A stretch of DNA of 12,157 nucleotides, from the NCBI GenBank assembly GCA_025359705.1, contig JANYFS010000517.1:1-12157 (forward strand), written 5' to 3'. The DNA comes from Deinococcales bacterium. GTDB taxonomy: Bacteria > Deinococcota > Deinococci > Deinococcales > Deinococcaceae. Below the pieces are notes generated by a model, which saw nothing but the letters and a program-made list of their open reading frames with translations, made no database searches and was not told the DNA's origin. Positions 1-7,850 of the stretch are shown here, one piece after another. Each line of letters begins with the position of its first letter. Position 1 is the stretch's first letter. Both the position numbers and the translations under genes were made by a program.

Positions 1-21
1 CAAAATCCAAAACACTAATTT

Positions 22-921
22 CTAAAATAATGGAGTCAAGGATGTCTCGAGGGGTGTTTTGGATGTCTGACATTTTGGTTTCTCCGATGAAAGCACTACT
101 ACTTCTCGAGGGTCGTAGTTAGTCCATAAGACTTCGGTGCGCTCTTGTTTAACACTATGCACCATTTGACTTGGCCCCTCGGTGCAATACCAACTCGAAA
201 GCAGTTCATCATAGATACTATTGTGGTATCCACTCAAGGCAACCTTACCTTCTATCGACTTGAGCAGTTCCAACATTTGAATATGATCCTGATTAGTCAT
301 TTCAAAGGCATACGCATTTTTATCCCCTCGAGACTCATGAACATAGGGCGGATCACAATAAAATAGAGTTTCCACTGAATCGTAACGCTGAATCACCTCT
401 AAGGCGGGAGCATTTTCAATCTGTATTCGCAGCAGTCTTTGAGCAATCATTGACAGATCCTCAACTGCCCCCAGCCAACGTGATACTGCCCCCGCCATTC
501 CCGCTCGAGAGGTCAATTTACAATGCGCCCAGCGGCCCTCACTGGCAGTTTGGGCCAATCCTGTACGCACCTGCCGCGCTCGCACATAAAAGCGCCGCGC
601 CCGCTCGAGTTCTGAAATATCGGGAGTGATCGCTTGGCAGGCCAAACGCAACTCCTCTCGAGAGAATGGAGTGAGGCCAATTGCTTCGATCAAGGTTTCT
701 TTTTGATTTCGCAAAACCCTAAAAAAATTCACCAATTCACTATCAATATCGTTGTAGGTTTCTACGCTCGAGGGTTGGCGGTTGATAATCACCGCCGCAG
801 ATCCACCAAACACATCACAAAAATGAGTGGTTTCGGGTAAAAAAGGCAATAGCCAATCCAAATGGCTATATTTACCGCCATACCAACCAAAAGCAATGTG
901 TTTGTTCGCCTGTTTTGCCAT
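22..921 (-). CDS. D12-class DNA adenine-N6 methyltransferase (Dam-like), orphan
   Basis: This 299-residue protein probably transfers a methyl group from S-adenosylmethionine to adenine N6 in a short DNA target. Visible motifs are the N-terminal GWYGGK (residues 12-17), the SAM-binding motif I FCDVFGGSAAV (34-44), the catalytic DPPY motif IV (190-193) and a C-terminal ERTEVLW block (260-266). This order and the length match the D12/Dam class. The wording around GGK and FGGSAAV is closer to the phage- and mobile-element-associated branch than to E. coli Dam. The last 20 or so residues are low-complexity and Ser/Thr-rich. The start is supported by GAGGGG 5 nt upstream. No restriction endonuclease is in view, but the downstream side is cut off by the window edge. 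The gene follows zwf on the same strand after 106 bp. It carries seven CTCGAG sites, as dense as its neighbours, so it does not look newly acquired. Its target sequence cannot be read from the sequence. Confidence 0.93.
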   Translation of the reverse strand: MAKQANKHIAFGWYGGKYSHLDWLLPFLPETTHFCDVFGGSAAVIINRQPSSVETYNDIDSELVNFFRVLRNQKETLIEAIGLTPFSREELRLACQAITPDISELERARRFYVRARQVRTGLAQTASEGRWAHCKLTSRAGMAGAVSRWLGAVEDLSMIAQRLLRIQIENAPALEVIQRYDSVETLFYCDPPYVHESRGDKNAYAFEMTNQDHIQMLELLKSIEGKVALSGYHNSIYDELLSSWYCTEGPSQMVHSVKQERTEVLWTNYDPREVVVLSSEKPKCQTSKTPLETSLTPLF

Positions 922-926
922 ATTAT

Positions 927-932
927 CCCCTC
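927..932 (-). promoter_or_regulatory. Shine-Dalgarno of the methyltransferase, overlapping CTCGAG
   Basis: The minus strand reads GAGGGG, 5 nt before the ATG at 921. The first GAG is the right half of a CTCGAG site at 930-935, so the iterated palindrome supplies part of the ribosome binding site. Confidence 0.65.
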
Positions 933-1027
933 GAGTGGTGCTGATCCATGCCGTATGTACGCTCGAGCTGTTCTTATTGCTTGAGCATAAACCTATTCAA
1001 AAAAACAGCGGATCAACACCGAATCCC

Positions 1028-2542
1028 TTACAACCGTCTCCACCTGCGCCCCTCACCAATTAGTTTATCCCCCGCCTCTGGCCCCCAGGTACCCGCGTCA
1101 TAGTTGGGAAATTCGGGGGCGGGTTCGCCAAATGCTTCGAGGATACCCGTGACCAGTTGCCACGCCAAATCCACTTCATCTTCCCTGGGGAACAGGGTTG
1201 CGTCGCCCAGCATGGCATCCAGCAGCAAGCGCCCGTAGGCGGTACCGGTCAGCTTGCCAAAGCTGTCGTAATGAAAATCCATTTCCACATCGCGCAGGCG
1301 GTTGTCTTGGCCTGGAGTTTTGCTGGAAAAGCGCAGTTTCATGCCTTCGTCGGGCTGAATATTAAAGCTCAACACGTTGTTTTCGGGGGTTCCTGGGAAG
1401 ATGTGGGCGGGTGGGGTTTTAAACACCACCGCAATTTCGGTGACTTTTTTGGGCATCCGCTTGGCAGTTCGCAAAAAGAAGGGAACGCCTTGCCAGCGCC
1501 AGTTATCCACCTCAAGCTTGACCGCCACATAGGTGGGTGTCACCGATTCGGGAGCCACCCCTTTTTCTTCACGAAAACCCGCCACATGCTCGCCATGCAG
1601 CGTACCTGGGCCGTATTGCCCACGCACGGTCACTTCGGGAACCCGCTCTTTGGGAATGGGTTTGGTGGCCCGCAGCACCTTCACTTTTTCATCGCGGATG
1701 GCATTGGCCTCAAAGCTCGAGGGGGCTTCCATTGCCACAATGGTAAAAAGCTGCATCAAATGATTTTGCAGCATATCACGGGTAATACTGGCCTCTTCAT
1801 AATACGCCCCGCGCCCTTCCATACCCAAATCTTCGGCGGCGGTAATTTGGATGTGATCCACATACTGGCGGTTCCAAAGTGGCTCAAAAATCACATTACC
1901 AAAGCGAATCGCCAGCAGATTTTGCACCGTTTCTTTACCCAAATAATGGTCGATGCGGTAGATCTGATGCTCACTCCAGACTTCATGCATATGATGATTG
2001 AGTTCCCGCGCAGTCTCGAGGTTGACTCCGAAGGGCTTTTCCACCACCAAGCGTTTCCAGCTTTCTTCGGTTTCTTTATGCAAATCGAACTTACCCAACT
2101 GGCTCGAGATCACCTCAAAGCTTGAGGGGGGGGTTGCCAAGTAATACATCACATTCCCCGCCGTCCCGCGCTCGCTCGAGATGGTTTGTAGGCGACCCTT
2201 GAGGTTTTCATACATGGCATCTTCATCAAAGGCTCCGCCCACAAAATGAAGACCCTGCTCAAAACCACTCCAGACCCCTTCTACAAATTCACCCGATTCT
2301 TTGGAGGTTTGCACCGACTGCTTAGCAAACTCCCGAAACTCGAGGTCAGACCACGGGCGGCGACCAATCGCAATCACTGAAAAGTTGGGATTTAATTCAT
2401 TTTCTACCGCTAGGCGATACAAAGCGGGCAGCAATTTGCGTTGGGTCAGATCCCCAACACCAAAAATAACCAGCAAACAAGGATCAGGGGCTTGACGACG
2501 GCGCATTCCTTCGCGCAATGGATTGGTGTGTGTGTTTGCCAT
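1028..2542 (-). CDS. zwf: Glucose-6-phosphate 1-dehydrogenase
   Basis: Cytosolic enzyme that oxidises glucose-6-phosphate to 6-phosphogluconolactone while reducing NADP+ (or NAD+), the entry step of the oxidative pentose phosphate pathway. The 504-residue product has the nucleotide-binding fingerprint GVGDLTQRK (residues 28-36), the EKPFG motif (168-172) and the family signature DHYLGKE (198-204), which contains a substrate-binding His and Lys. The length is normal for bacterial G6PD. An open frame continues 40 codons upstream to 2662, but that extension has no family resemblance and a likely leader composition. The ATG at 2542 (protein begins MANTHTN) gives the usual short N-terminus before the Rossmann fold; only a weak GAGAA lies upstream. 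The gene lies 264 bp downstream of gnd on the same strand, so the two are probably co-expressed. The gap carries an unusual octamer array. No opcA or 6-phosphogluconolactonase gene is in view. Confidence 0.96.
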   Translation of the reverse strand: MANTHTNPLREGMRRRQAPDPCLLVIFGVGDLTQRKLLPALYRLAVENELNPNFSVIAIGRRPWSDLEFREFAKQSVQTSKESGEFVEGVWSGFEQGLHFVGGAFDEDAMYENLKGRLQTISSERGTAGNVMYYLATPPSSFEVISSQLGKFDLHKETEESWKRLVVEKPFGVNLETARELNHHMHEVWSEHQIYRIDHYLGKETVQNLLAIRFGNVIFEPLWNRQYVDHIQITAAEDLGMEGRGAYYEEASITRDMLQNHLMQLFTIVAMEAPSSFEANAIRDEKVKVLRATKPIPKERVPEVTVRGQYGPGTLHGEHVAGFREEKGVAPESVTPTYVAVKLEVDNWRWQGVPFFLRTAKRMPKKVTEIAVVFKTPPAHIFPGTPENNVLSFNIQPDEGMKLRFSSKTPGQDNRLRDVEMDFHYDSFGKLTGTAYGRLLLDAMLGDATLFPREDEVDLAWQLVTGILEAFGEPAPEFPNYDAGTWGPEAGDKLIGEGRRWRRL

Positions 2543-2672
2543 ATTGGGTTCTCGTTTTTGTGTGTTTTTTGGGTTGTTCTTTGTTCGTTGTTCGTAAAAG
2601 CAAAAGATAAAAGGCTCGAGGGTATTATTTTGGTGCATCAATGTAGGCGCAGCGTGCTGCACCTCTACACAA

Positions 2673-2800
2673 AGATTAGAAGATTAGAAGATTAGAAGAT
2701 TAAAAGATTAAAAGATCTTTTTCTTACGCTCTTATCCTCTTATCCTCTTACCCTCGAGCGCTCTTATCCTCTTACCCTCTTACCCTCTTACCCTCGAGCG
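2673..2800. repeat. 16-unit array of 8-bp repeats in the gnd-zwf gap
   Basis: The 128 bp divide into 16 octamers that keep one register throughout. On the plus strand the order is AGATTAGA x3, AGATTAAA x2, AGATCTTT, TTCTTACG, CTCTTATC x2, CTCTTACC, CTCGAGCG, CTCTTATC, CTCTTACC x3, CTCGAGCG. The left part is purine-rich and the right part pyrimidine-rich. They are near-complementary and meet at the 12-bp palindrome AAAAGATCTTTT (2710-2721), so the gnd-zwf transcript could fold into a long imperfect hairpin. The array begins 6 bp beyond the gnd stop and ends 130 bp before the zwf ATG. Two units are exact CTCGAG-containing octamers. Confidence 0.9.
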
Positions 2801-2806
2801 CAGCTC

Positions 2807-3715
2807 TTATTCCTTCGTCTTCACCGCATGTCCACCAAAAGCATTCCGCATCGCAGACAAGACTTTACCTTGATAAGATTCCTCTTGCTGGCTACGGAAC
2901 CGCATTTGCACGCTCGAGGTGATCACAGGAGTGGGGATGCCTTGTTCGATGCTGTCGATGACCGTCCAGCGGCCTTCGCCCGAGTCAGCAACGTAGTCGT
3001 CTAGGTGGGCCAAGTCGTCGTCGGATTTGAGGGCTTCGGCAGTCAGATCGAGCAGCCAGCTCCGCACCACGCTGCCATGTCGCCACAGTTCGGCAATGTC
3101 TGAAATGTCTAGGGCAAACTCTTTTTTGGCGTGCATCAGCTCGAACCCTTCGGCGTAGGCTTGCATCATGCCGTACTCGATGCCGTTGTGAACCATTTTG
3201 ACGTAGTGACCCGCACCCACAGGGCCAACATGCCGCCAACCTTGGTCGCTCGAGGGGGCAAGGGCTTCAAAGACGGGCTTGAGAAATTCAACAGCCTCGG
3301 CTTCGCCGCCCACCATCATGCAGTAGCCTTCTTGCAGTCCCCAAATCCCGCCCGAGGTTCCCACATCCACAAATTTTTGGTTTTTGCTCGCCAGCACTTG
3401 ACCCCGCGCTTGGCTGGCCTTGAAGTTGCTGTTGCCCCCATCGATCACAATATCACCCGCACCCATCAGGCTCGAGAGTTTGTCGATGGTGCTTTGGGTG
3501 GGTGCGCCCGCTGGAACCATAATCCAAATGGCTTTGCGGCCCTCCAGCTTGGCAACCATATCCTCGAGGGAGGTTGCGCCCACGGCCCCATGCGAGACCG
3601 CTTTGGCGATGTTGTCGCTCGAGAGGTCGAATACTACCACTTCTACACCGTGTTGTAGCAGGCGCTGCACCATATTGCCGCCCATTTTGCCTAATCCAAT
3701 CAGTCCGAGTCTCAT
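2807..3715 (-). CDS. gnd: 6-phosphogluconate dehydrogenase, decarboxylating (short form)
   Basis: Cytosolic enzyme converting 6-phosphogluconate to ribulose-5-phosphate and CO2 with reduction of NAD(P)+. The 302-residue protein has the N-terminal Rossmann fingerprint GLGKMGGNM (residues 7-15), the IDGGNS motif (91-96), and a catalytic block with Lys173 and HNGIEYGMMQAYAEG (176-190). It also has the RSWLLDL region (218-224) and GEGRWTV near 246-252. At about 300 residues it is the short subfamily, not the roughly 470-residue enteric form; short forms are often NAD-linked, which here is inferred from family knowledge. It is the first gene of a likely gnd-zwf unit, giving two steps of the oxidative pentose phosphate pathway. 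No Shine-Dalgarno is seen. Instead a TAAACT hexamer sits 6 nt before the ATG, suggesting a leaderless mRNA. Confidence 0.95.
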   Translation of the reverse strand: MRLGLIGLGKMGGNMVQRLLQHGVEVVVFDLSSDNIAKAVSHGAVGATSLEDMVAKLEGRKAIWIMVPAGAPTQSTIDKLSSLMGAGDIVIDGGNSNFKASQARGQVLASKNQKFVDVGTSGGIWGLQEGYCMMVGGEAEAVEFLKPVFEALAPSSDQGWRHVGPVGAGHYVKMVHNGIEYGMMQAYAEGFELMHAKKEFALDISDIAELWRHGSVVRSWLLDLTAEALKSDDDLAHLDDYVADSGEGRWTVIDSIEQGIPTPVITSSVQMRFRSQQEESYQGKVLSAMRNAFGGHAVKTKE

Positions 3716-3721
3716 GGGGCT

Positions 3722-3727
3722 AGTTTA
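3722..3727 (-). promoter_or_regulatory. Leaderless-type -10 box of gnd
   Basis: The minus strand reads TAAACT with 6 nt to the ATG at 3715. This fits the TANNNT box placed directly before the start codon in leaderless Deinococcus transcripts (established knowledge). A matching -35 is not obvious; tandem 19-bp repeats occupy that position instead. Confidence 0.5.
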
Positions 3728-3780
3728 CTACGCGTGGGTTCATTTGCTACGCATGGGTTCATTTTCTATGCATGGGTCAA
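3728..3780. repeat. 19-bp tandem repeats upstream of gnd
   Basis: There are two near-identical 19-bp copies (3728-3746 and 3747-3765), built on CTACGCATGGGTTCATTT with one A/G difference in the core. A degenerate, shortened third copy (3766-3780) has CTATGCATGGGTCAA. The array abuts the gnd -10 box and lies in the divergent gnd/aroH control region, so it may be an operator or activator-binding array. No known binding protein is recognised. Confidence 0.8.
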
Positions 3781-3834
3781 ACTCGAGGGTATTGGACACT
3801 AGACGAATCAAAGTCAAAACCATTACGGACTGTG

Positions 3835-3840
3835 TAAACT
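3835..3840 (+). promoter_or_regulatory. Leaderless-type -10 box of aroH
   Basis: TAAACT lies 7 nt before the aroH ATG at 3848, the same hexamer and nearly the same spacing as for gnd on the other strand. There is no Shine-Dalgarno between the box and the start, which supports a leaderless transcript. No clear -35 was seen. Confidence 0.5.
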
Positions 3841-3847
3841 GTTCTCT

Positions 3848-4213
3848 ATGATGCGTGGAATTCGTGGCGCGACCACGGTGACAGAAAATACAGCCGAGGC
3901 CATTAACGAGGCCACTCAAGAACTTCTCGAGAAGATGTTGCTGGACAATGCGCTCGAGTTTGAGCAAATTTGCAGCATTATTTTCACCGTCACCCCAGAC
4001 CTGAACGCGGCCTTCCCTGCCGAAGCAGCGAGGGCGATGGGCATGACCTTGGTTCCGCTGCTCAATGCCCTCGAGATTCCAGTACCTGGGCGGCTCGAGC
4101 GGGCCATTCGGGTGATGATGCACGTCGAAACCGAGCGCAAACAAGACCAAATCAAACATATTTATTTGCGTGGGGCTGTGGTTTTACGTCCTGATATTGC
4201 TAGCGCACAATAA
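3848..4213 (+). CDS. aroH: Chorismate mutase, AroH class
   Basis: Monofunctional chorismate mutase that rearranges chorismate to prephenate, the branch point towards phenylalanine and tyrosine. The 121-residue length and the N-terminal MMRGIRGATTV are typical of the trimeric AroH fold (Bacillus subtilis type), not the helical AroQ fold. The residues corresponding to the known active site are visible: Arg6, Glu76, Arg88 in IRVMMHV, and Tyr106 in HIYL. The C-terminal LRPDIASAQ matches the Thermus protein closely as I recall it. The ATG-ATG pair leaves a one-codon ambiguity; 3848 is chosen because homologues carry one residue before RGIRG. The gene is transcribed alone, divergent from gnd, and ends 23 nt before a strong terminator. 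Confidence 0.96.
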   Translation: MMRGIRGATTVTENTAEAINEATQELLEKMLLDNALEFEQICSIIFTVTPDLNAAFPAEAARAMGMTLVPLLNALEIPVPGRLERAIRVMMHVETERKQDQIKHIYLRGAVVLRPDIASAQ

Positions 4214-4236
4214 AAGCGATAAGCAAGAAGAAAAAT

Positions 4237-4273
4237 AAAGCAGCCTCGAGAGATTAACGCTCGAGGCTGCTTT
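4237..4273. terminator. Bidirectional rho-independent terminator between aroH and the protease gene
   Basis: A perfect 14-bp inverted repeat (4237-4250 and 4260-4273, AAAGCAGCCTCGAG and its complement) encloses a 9-nt loop. It is T-rich on the far side in both directions. It ends aroH on the plus strand and the protease gene, whose stop is at 4291, on the minus strand. Each arm contains one complete CTCGAG. Confidence 0.93.
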
Positions 4274-4290
4274 TTATATTGCAATTTAAA

Positions 4291-6021
4291 TTAGTTGCCT
4301 ACTACAATATCCCGATTGTTTAAGGTGGGTGCATTCAATGAGATATTGATTGAACCCACATCAGGGCTACCCGAAGGATAGCTCAAAGTCGCTTTCAAAG
4401 TGTAGTTTCCATAAGGCAAATCGATTGCATACGGGCGGCGGTTATCTCCTGAGCAGAACTCTTGCAAATTCACGGTTTTAATCAGTTTGTTACCCTGAAA
4501 AGCCTCTACTCTGGCGGGGTATCTTTTGCTACCAGGTGTGTCACAGCCCACAGGAATGGGGGTTTGATTCCGTAACTTTAGCAAGGCATTGAGCGCGTGA
4601 ACCCGACCCGCACCATAGTTTCTGGGTTCATAACCAATAACGCTCGAGTTGGCTCCATCTTTGAGGGCTTTAATAATTTCCGCTCGAGTGGCACTGGGTT
4701 TGTCGGCATAAAGTAAAGCTGCAACACCAGATACAATGGGGGCTGCTTCAGAAGTGCCTGTCCATGTGCGGTAGCTTCCTTTGGCAACTTGGGTCAAACT
4801 ATAAATATCAGTACCTGGAGCAACAATATCAATCGACTTTTGCCCCGCTACAGGACGGGCCGAACCATTATTGGGATCACTCCATAGTTTTCCAGTGGCA
4901 TCTGTCGCACCCACCGCCAAAACTGTAGGATCACTGGCAGGGTAATAGATTCCTTGATTTGAAGTATTTCCAGCGGCAGCAATGACCAACACATTTTGCG
5001 CGGCAGCTTTCTCTAGCTCGACACGTAGCGCTGGATCTGGATTATTGACATCATCAAAATTTTTAATATCTGGGAATTTAGCATATATCGGAATGCCCAA
5101 GCTCATATTGATCACTTTTGCACCTTTGCTAACTGCGTACTTAATAGCACCGCGCAAAGAAATGGTATCCGCACCATAGTTACCCAAAACTCCACCAAAA
5201 ACTTTGAGGGGGAGTATATTGGCTCCACTCCAGGTAATTCCAGTGATGCCCACTGCATTATTGCCCTGCGCTCCAATCAAACCCGCGCTGCTGGTTCCGT
5301 GTCCACCATCGGGAGCAGAACTTTCATCAGCAACATTGCTATCTTGAGGTAAGCCATCACAAAATCCTGGAGTTTGTGGATTTAAATTGGGTTTGGAGCA
5401 AAAGTCTTGGGCTTCACTGGCAATTACGCGGTTGGCGAGTTCGGGGTGGGTAAAGTCAAAACCGGTATCCAGTACCGCAACCTTTACGCTCGAGGGGTTG
5501 TATTTGTTTTCCTCGAGTACGTTCCAGGCTTGCGGGACGGCAATATCTTGCAAGTAGCTTTGTTTGGCAAAGTCGGGATCATTTGGGGTGGAATTTCCCA
5601 GACTTTGGTAGATGTAGTTAGGCTGAACGATAAAGCCTTTTTGCTCGAGTGAAGCCGCAAACTCGAGGTCGCTCTGGCCTGCGGGGGTGAAGGCCACGGT
5701 CAGGTCTGGGGCTATGCTTTGGCTGTGAAAGGCGGGCAACCCTAAGCTCGAGATTTTATCCGCGAGCGATTGGGATGATAAATCCGAGGTTTTGGACAGA
5801 ATCAGCACCTGGCCCGCACGGTGGGGTGCAGTCCAGACGGGGGTTGCAAGGCTATTGGCATGGGGGCTGGAAAGGCTGAATAGTGCTACATCATCTTTGG
5901 TTTTGACCAATCCACTGACCGTCCCTTGTTGGGTCACGGGGGGTGGGATGATGGTGGTGCTGGGGCAGGCGGTAAGCAACAATCCCAGCGAAAGCAGTGT
6001 GAGCATTTGCCTATTTTTCAT
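4291..6021 (-). CDS. Subtilisin-like (S8) serine protease, lipoprotein
   Basis: Predicted lipid-anchored or exported subtilase of 576 residues. The first 19 residues are a lipoprotein signal peptide ending in the lipobox LTAC with Cys19. A pro-region of roughly 35-140 resembles an inhibitor-type propeptide. The catalytic domain follows, with Asp185 in VAVLDTGFDF, His241 in GGHGTSSAG, the oxyanion Asn352 in AAAGN, and Ser424 in TGTSEAAP. After about residue 480 there is a small beta-rich C-terminal segment with two cysteines (493, 523). Another pair (208, 221) lies in the Asp-His loop; both pairs could form disulfides. The gene lies 95 bp downstream of a second subtilase on the same strand and may be co-transcribed. 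The substrate is unknown; nutrient scavenging or envelope turnover is a guess. The start is fixed by the signal peptide. Confidence 0.94.
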   Translation of the reverse strand: MKNRQMLTLLSLGLLLTACPSTTIIPPPVTQQGTVSGLVKTKDDVALFSLSSPHANSLATPVWTAPHRAGQVLILSKTSDLSSQSLADKISSLGLPAFHSQSIAPDLTVAFTPAGQSDLEFAASLEQKGFIVQPNYIYQSLGNSTPNDPDFAKQSYLQDIAVPQAWNVLEENKYNPSSVKVAVLDTGFDFTHPELANRVIASEAQDFCSKPNLNPQTPGFCDGLPQDSNVADESSAPDGGHGTSSAGLIGAQGNNAVGITGITWSGANILPLKVFGGVLGNYGADTISLRGAIKYAVSKGAKVINMSLGIPIYAKFPDIKNFDDVNNPDPALRVELEKAAAQNVLVIAAAGNTSNQGIYYPASDPTVLAVGATDATGKLWSDPNNGSARPVAGQKSIDIVAPGTDIYSLTQVAKGSYRTWTGTSEAAPIVSGVAALLYADKPSATRAEIIKALKDGANSSVIGYEPRNYGAGRVHALNALLKLRNQTPIPVGCDTPGSKRYPARVEAFQGNKLIKTVNLQEFCSGDNRRPYAIDLPYGNYTLKATLSYPSGSPDVGSINISLNAPTLNNRDIVVGN

Positions 6022-6116
6022 AATCTATTGTGACCTTTTTCTTCCTGACCCCGCATGAAAAGGGCGTAAAGAAATGAGGGCTTAGCAACACAAACGAATC
6101 AGGCTCGAGCGATTCC

Positions 6117-7850
6117 TTATTGCAAACCCAGCGCCTTGAGTGGCTGAATCACCCCGTAGCCATACTCGGGGTCACGCCCAGGTACGCCCAAATCTAGGGC
6201 GGTGCTGGTCAGACGATCTAAGGCTTGTTGCGCGGTGGTGACACTACCTTTGGCAAATAACAAGGCTGCCAAGGCTGCCACTTGGGGGGTGGCTTGGCTG
6301 GTTCCTTCTTTGCCACTATAGCGGGGTTGATCTTTTTGATATTCCCAATCGGTAGAAAAAATCAGATCGGGGAATTCTTCGCCGCGTAAGTTACTGCCGT
6401 TGTAGGAATTGTTGGAGTTGCCGCCAGGAGCCATCAAAGTTAGGGCATCGCCATAGTTGCTGTAGGGGGCGCGTTCAAACTCGAGGGCAGTATTTTTCAG
6501 GCCCACCGAACCCACCGAAACTGCGTCTGGGCAAGCCGCAGGATAGTATAAACTGCCAATCCCTGCATTACCCGAGGCTGCCACGACCAAAATGCCTTTT
6601 GATTTAGCAAATGTCACCGCATCACAGAGTTGTTTGACCGCATTGGGCAGTAAGCTACTGCCCCCCAAAGACATACTGATCACTTTAACTTGGTTCGCCA
6701 GAGGATTCGTAAACGTTTTATCGCCAATTGTGATGGCTTCGCCTGCCGCGTAGCGAATACCGCTCGAGACTGCAAATAAATCCCCTTGGTCAAACATATT
6801 GATCACCCGAATGGGCAACACCTTGACCCCAGAAAACAGCGCTGCGCCTACCACCCCAGTGGTTGAGCAATTGGTACATGGCGAAGGGAAGGTACCGGTA
6901 TTGGCAATAATCTCGCCCGTGACATGGGTTCCGTGGCTCGAGAGCAGCCGTCCCAAACAGGGGTCATCTGCCAAAGTTGGCGCGGTAGGGTCAGTGGGAT
7001 CGGTGTCCAGGCCGTAGCCGTCGTTATTGCCCGCCGACAAACCCACCAAATCCAGTGCGCCTTTGCCTGGCAAAATCAAACGGCCTGCCAAATCGGGGTG
7101 ATCGTAGCGAATTCCGCTATCCAGCACCGCTACAATTGTGGGTTTATCGCTCGAGAGGTTGCTGTTTTGGTACGCGCCCCAAACCTGCGGATAACCCAAG
7201 GCACGGTGAACCCACTGAAGCGGATAGAATTCGTCGGTAGGAATGAAGCTGGGGAGTTCTTGGGTGTGCATCGCTACATTTGCGAAGGCGTATTCCACAT
7301 TGGGATCGTGCTGCAACACCTCGAGCGCAACCCCATGCACCAACACCTGCCCAGACTCGAGCGAACCCCCACTGGCCTGGCTCGAGCGCAGCATTTTACG
7401 GGCCGCCGCTGGGGTTTTGTATTGCACCACAATGCCCAAATCGGGGTTGGTAAAGCTGCTGGGTAAAGATTGGCCCGCCTGTGCGCGGTAAATCACATGT
7501 ACATCGGTACTCCCGTTGCCCACTAGATTTTTACGCCATTTCAAGGTCACGATATTGCTTAGGGTGCTGCCACACAATACCCTCGAGGGTTCGGTTTTGA
7601 TGGTTAGCCGAATGTTGCCCTCCCCCTTGCGGGGCCGCACACTCATCCATTCAGGATCACGGCTGGTAATTTCCCAACTGCCCTCAAAAGGAATCTCCCA
7701 AACCGCACTCGAGCCGTTTCCCTCAAGCAACACCCCTTTTTTGGCATCGGAGGGACTTAGGGCGGGAGGAGTCATATCGTAGATTTGGCATCCTGACAAT
7801 GATCCGATCAGCGACACACTCAGCAAAAACAAAGGCCATAAATGCTTCAT
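6117..7850 (-). CDS. Subtilisin-like (S8) serine protease, lipoprotein, with BACON-like N-domain
   Basis: This 577-residue subtilase is paralogous to the next gene downstream. The N-terminus is a lipoprotein signal peptide with lipobox LSGC and Cys21. Residues about 40-123 form a beta-rich segment (WEITSRDPEWMSVRP... with a following GNIRLTIKTEP) that resembles a BACON-type domain. The catalytic domain has Asp244 in VAVLDSGIRYDHPDL, His306 in SSHGTHVTG, Asn428 in AASGN, and Ser518 in EGTSQATPQ. The frame stays open upstream to 8063, but the extra 71 residues precede the signal peptide and lack any family sense, so the ATG at 7850 is chosen. A TATAGAAT stretch 11 nt upstream could be its -10. 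It is probably exported and anchored at the envelope; the substrate is unknown. Confidence 0.94.
   Translation of the reverse strand: MKHLWPLFLLSVSLIGSLSGCQIYDMTPPALSPSDAKKGVLLEGNGSSAVWEIPFEGSWEITSRDPEWMSVRPRKGEGNIRLTIKTEPSRVLCGSTLSNIVTLKWRKNLVGNGSTDVHVIYRAQAGQSLPSSFTNPDLGIVVQYKTPAAARKMLRSSQASGGSLESGQVLVHGVALEVLQHDPNVEYAFANVAMHTQELPSFIPTDEFYPLQWVHRALGYPQVWGAYQNSNLSSDKPTIVAVLDSGIRYDHPDLAGRLILPGKGALDLVGLSAGNNDGYGLDTDPTDPTAPTLADDPCLGRLLSSHGTHVTGEIIANTGTFPSPCTNCSTTGVVGAALFSGVKVLPIRVINMFDQGDLFAVSSGIRYAAGEAITIGDKTFTNPLANQVKVISMSLGGSSLLPNAVKQLCDAVTFAKSKGILVVAASGNAGIGSLYYPAACPDAVSVGSVGLKNTALEFERAPYSNYGDALTLMAPGGNSNNSYNGSNLRGEEFPDLIFSTDWEYQKDQPRYSGKEGTSQATPQVAALAALLFAKGSVTTAQQALDRLTSTALDLGVPGRDPEYGYGVIQPLKALGLQ

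Noticed and set aside
961..986. Hairpin GCTCGAGC ... GCTTGAGC between zwf and the methyltransferase gene
   Set aside because: The 8-bp stem has one wobble and no T-run follows in the direction of transcription, so it is not a convincing terminator; it is partly due to the self-complementary CTCGAG.
1157..2125. 322-codon open frame on the plus strand, opposite zwf
   Set aside because: It is antisense to a clear G6PD gene, is rich in His, Gly and Phe as expected of a shadow frame, and shows no family motif.
2543..2662. 40-codon N-terminal extension of zwf
   Set aside because: It lacks G6PD character and lies in the leader; the ATG at 2542 leaves a normal-length enzyme.
3740..4159. 139-codon open frame on the minus strand, opposite aroH
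   Set aside because: It is a shadow of a well-supported AroH gene and shows no recognisable domain.
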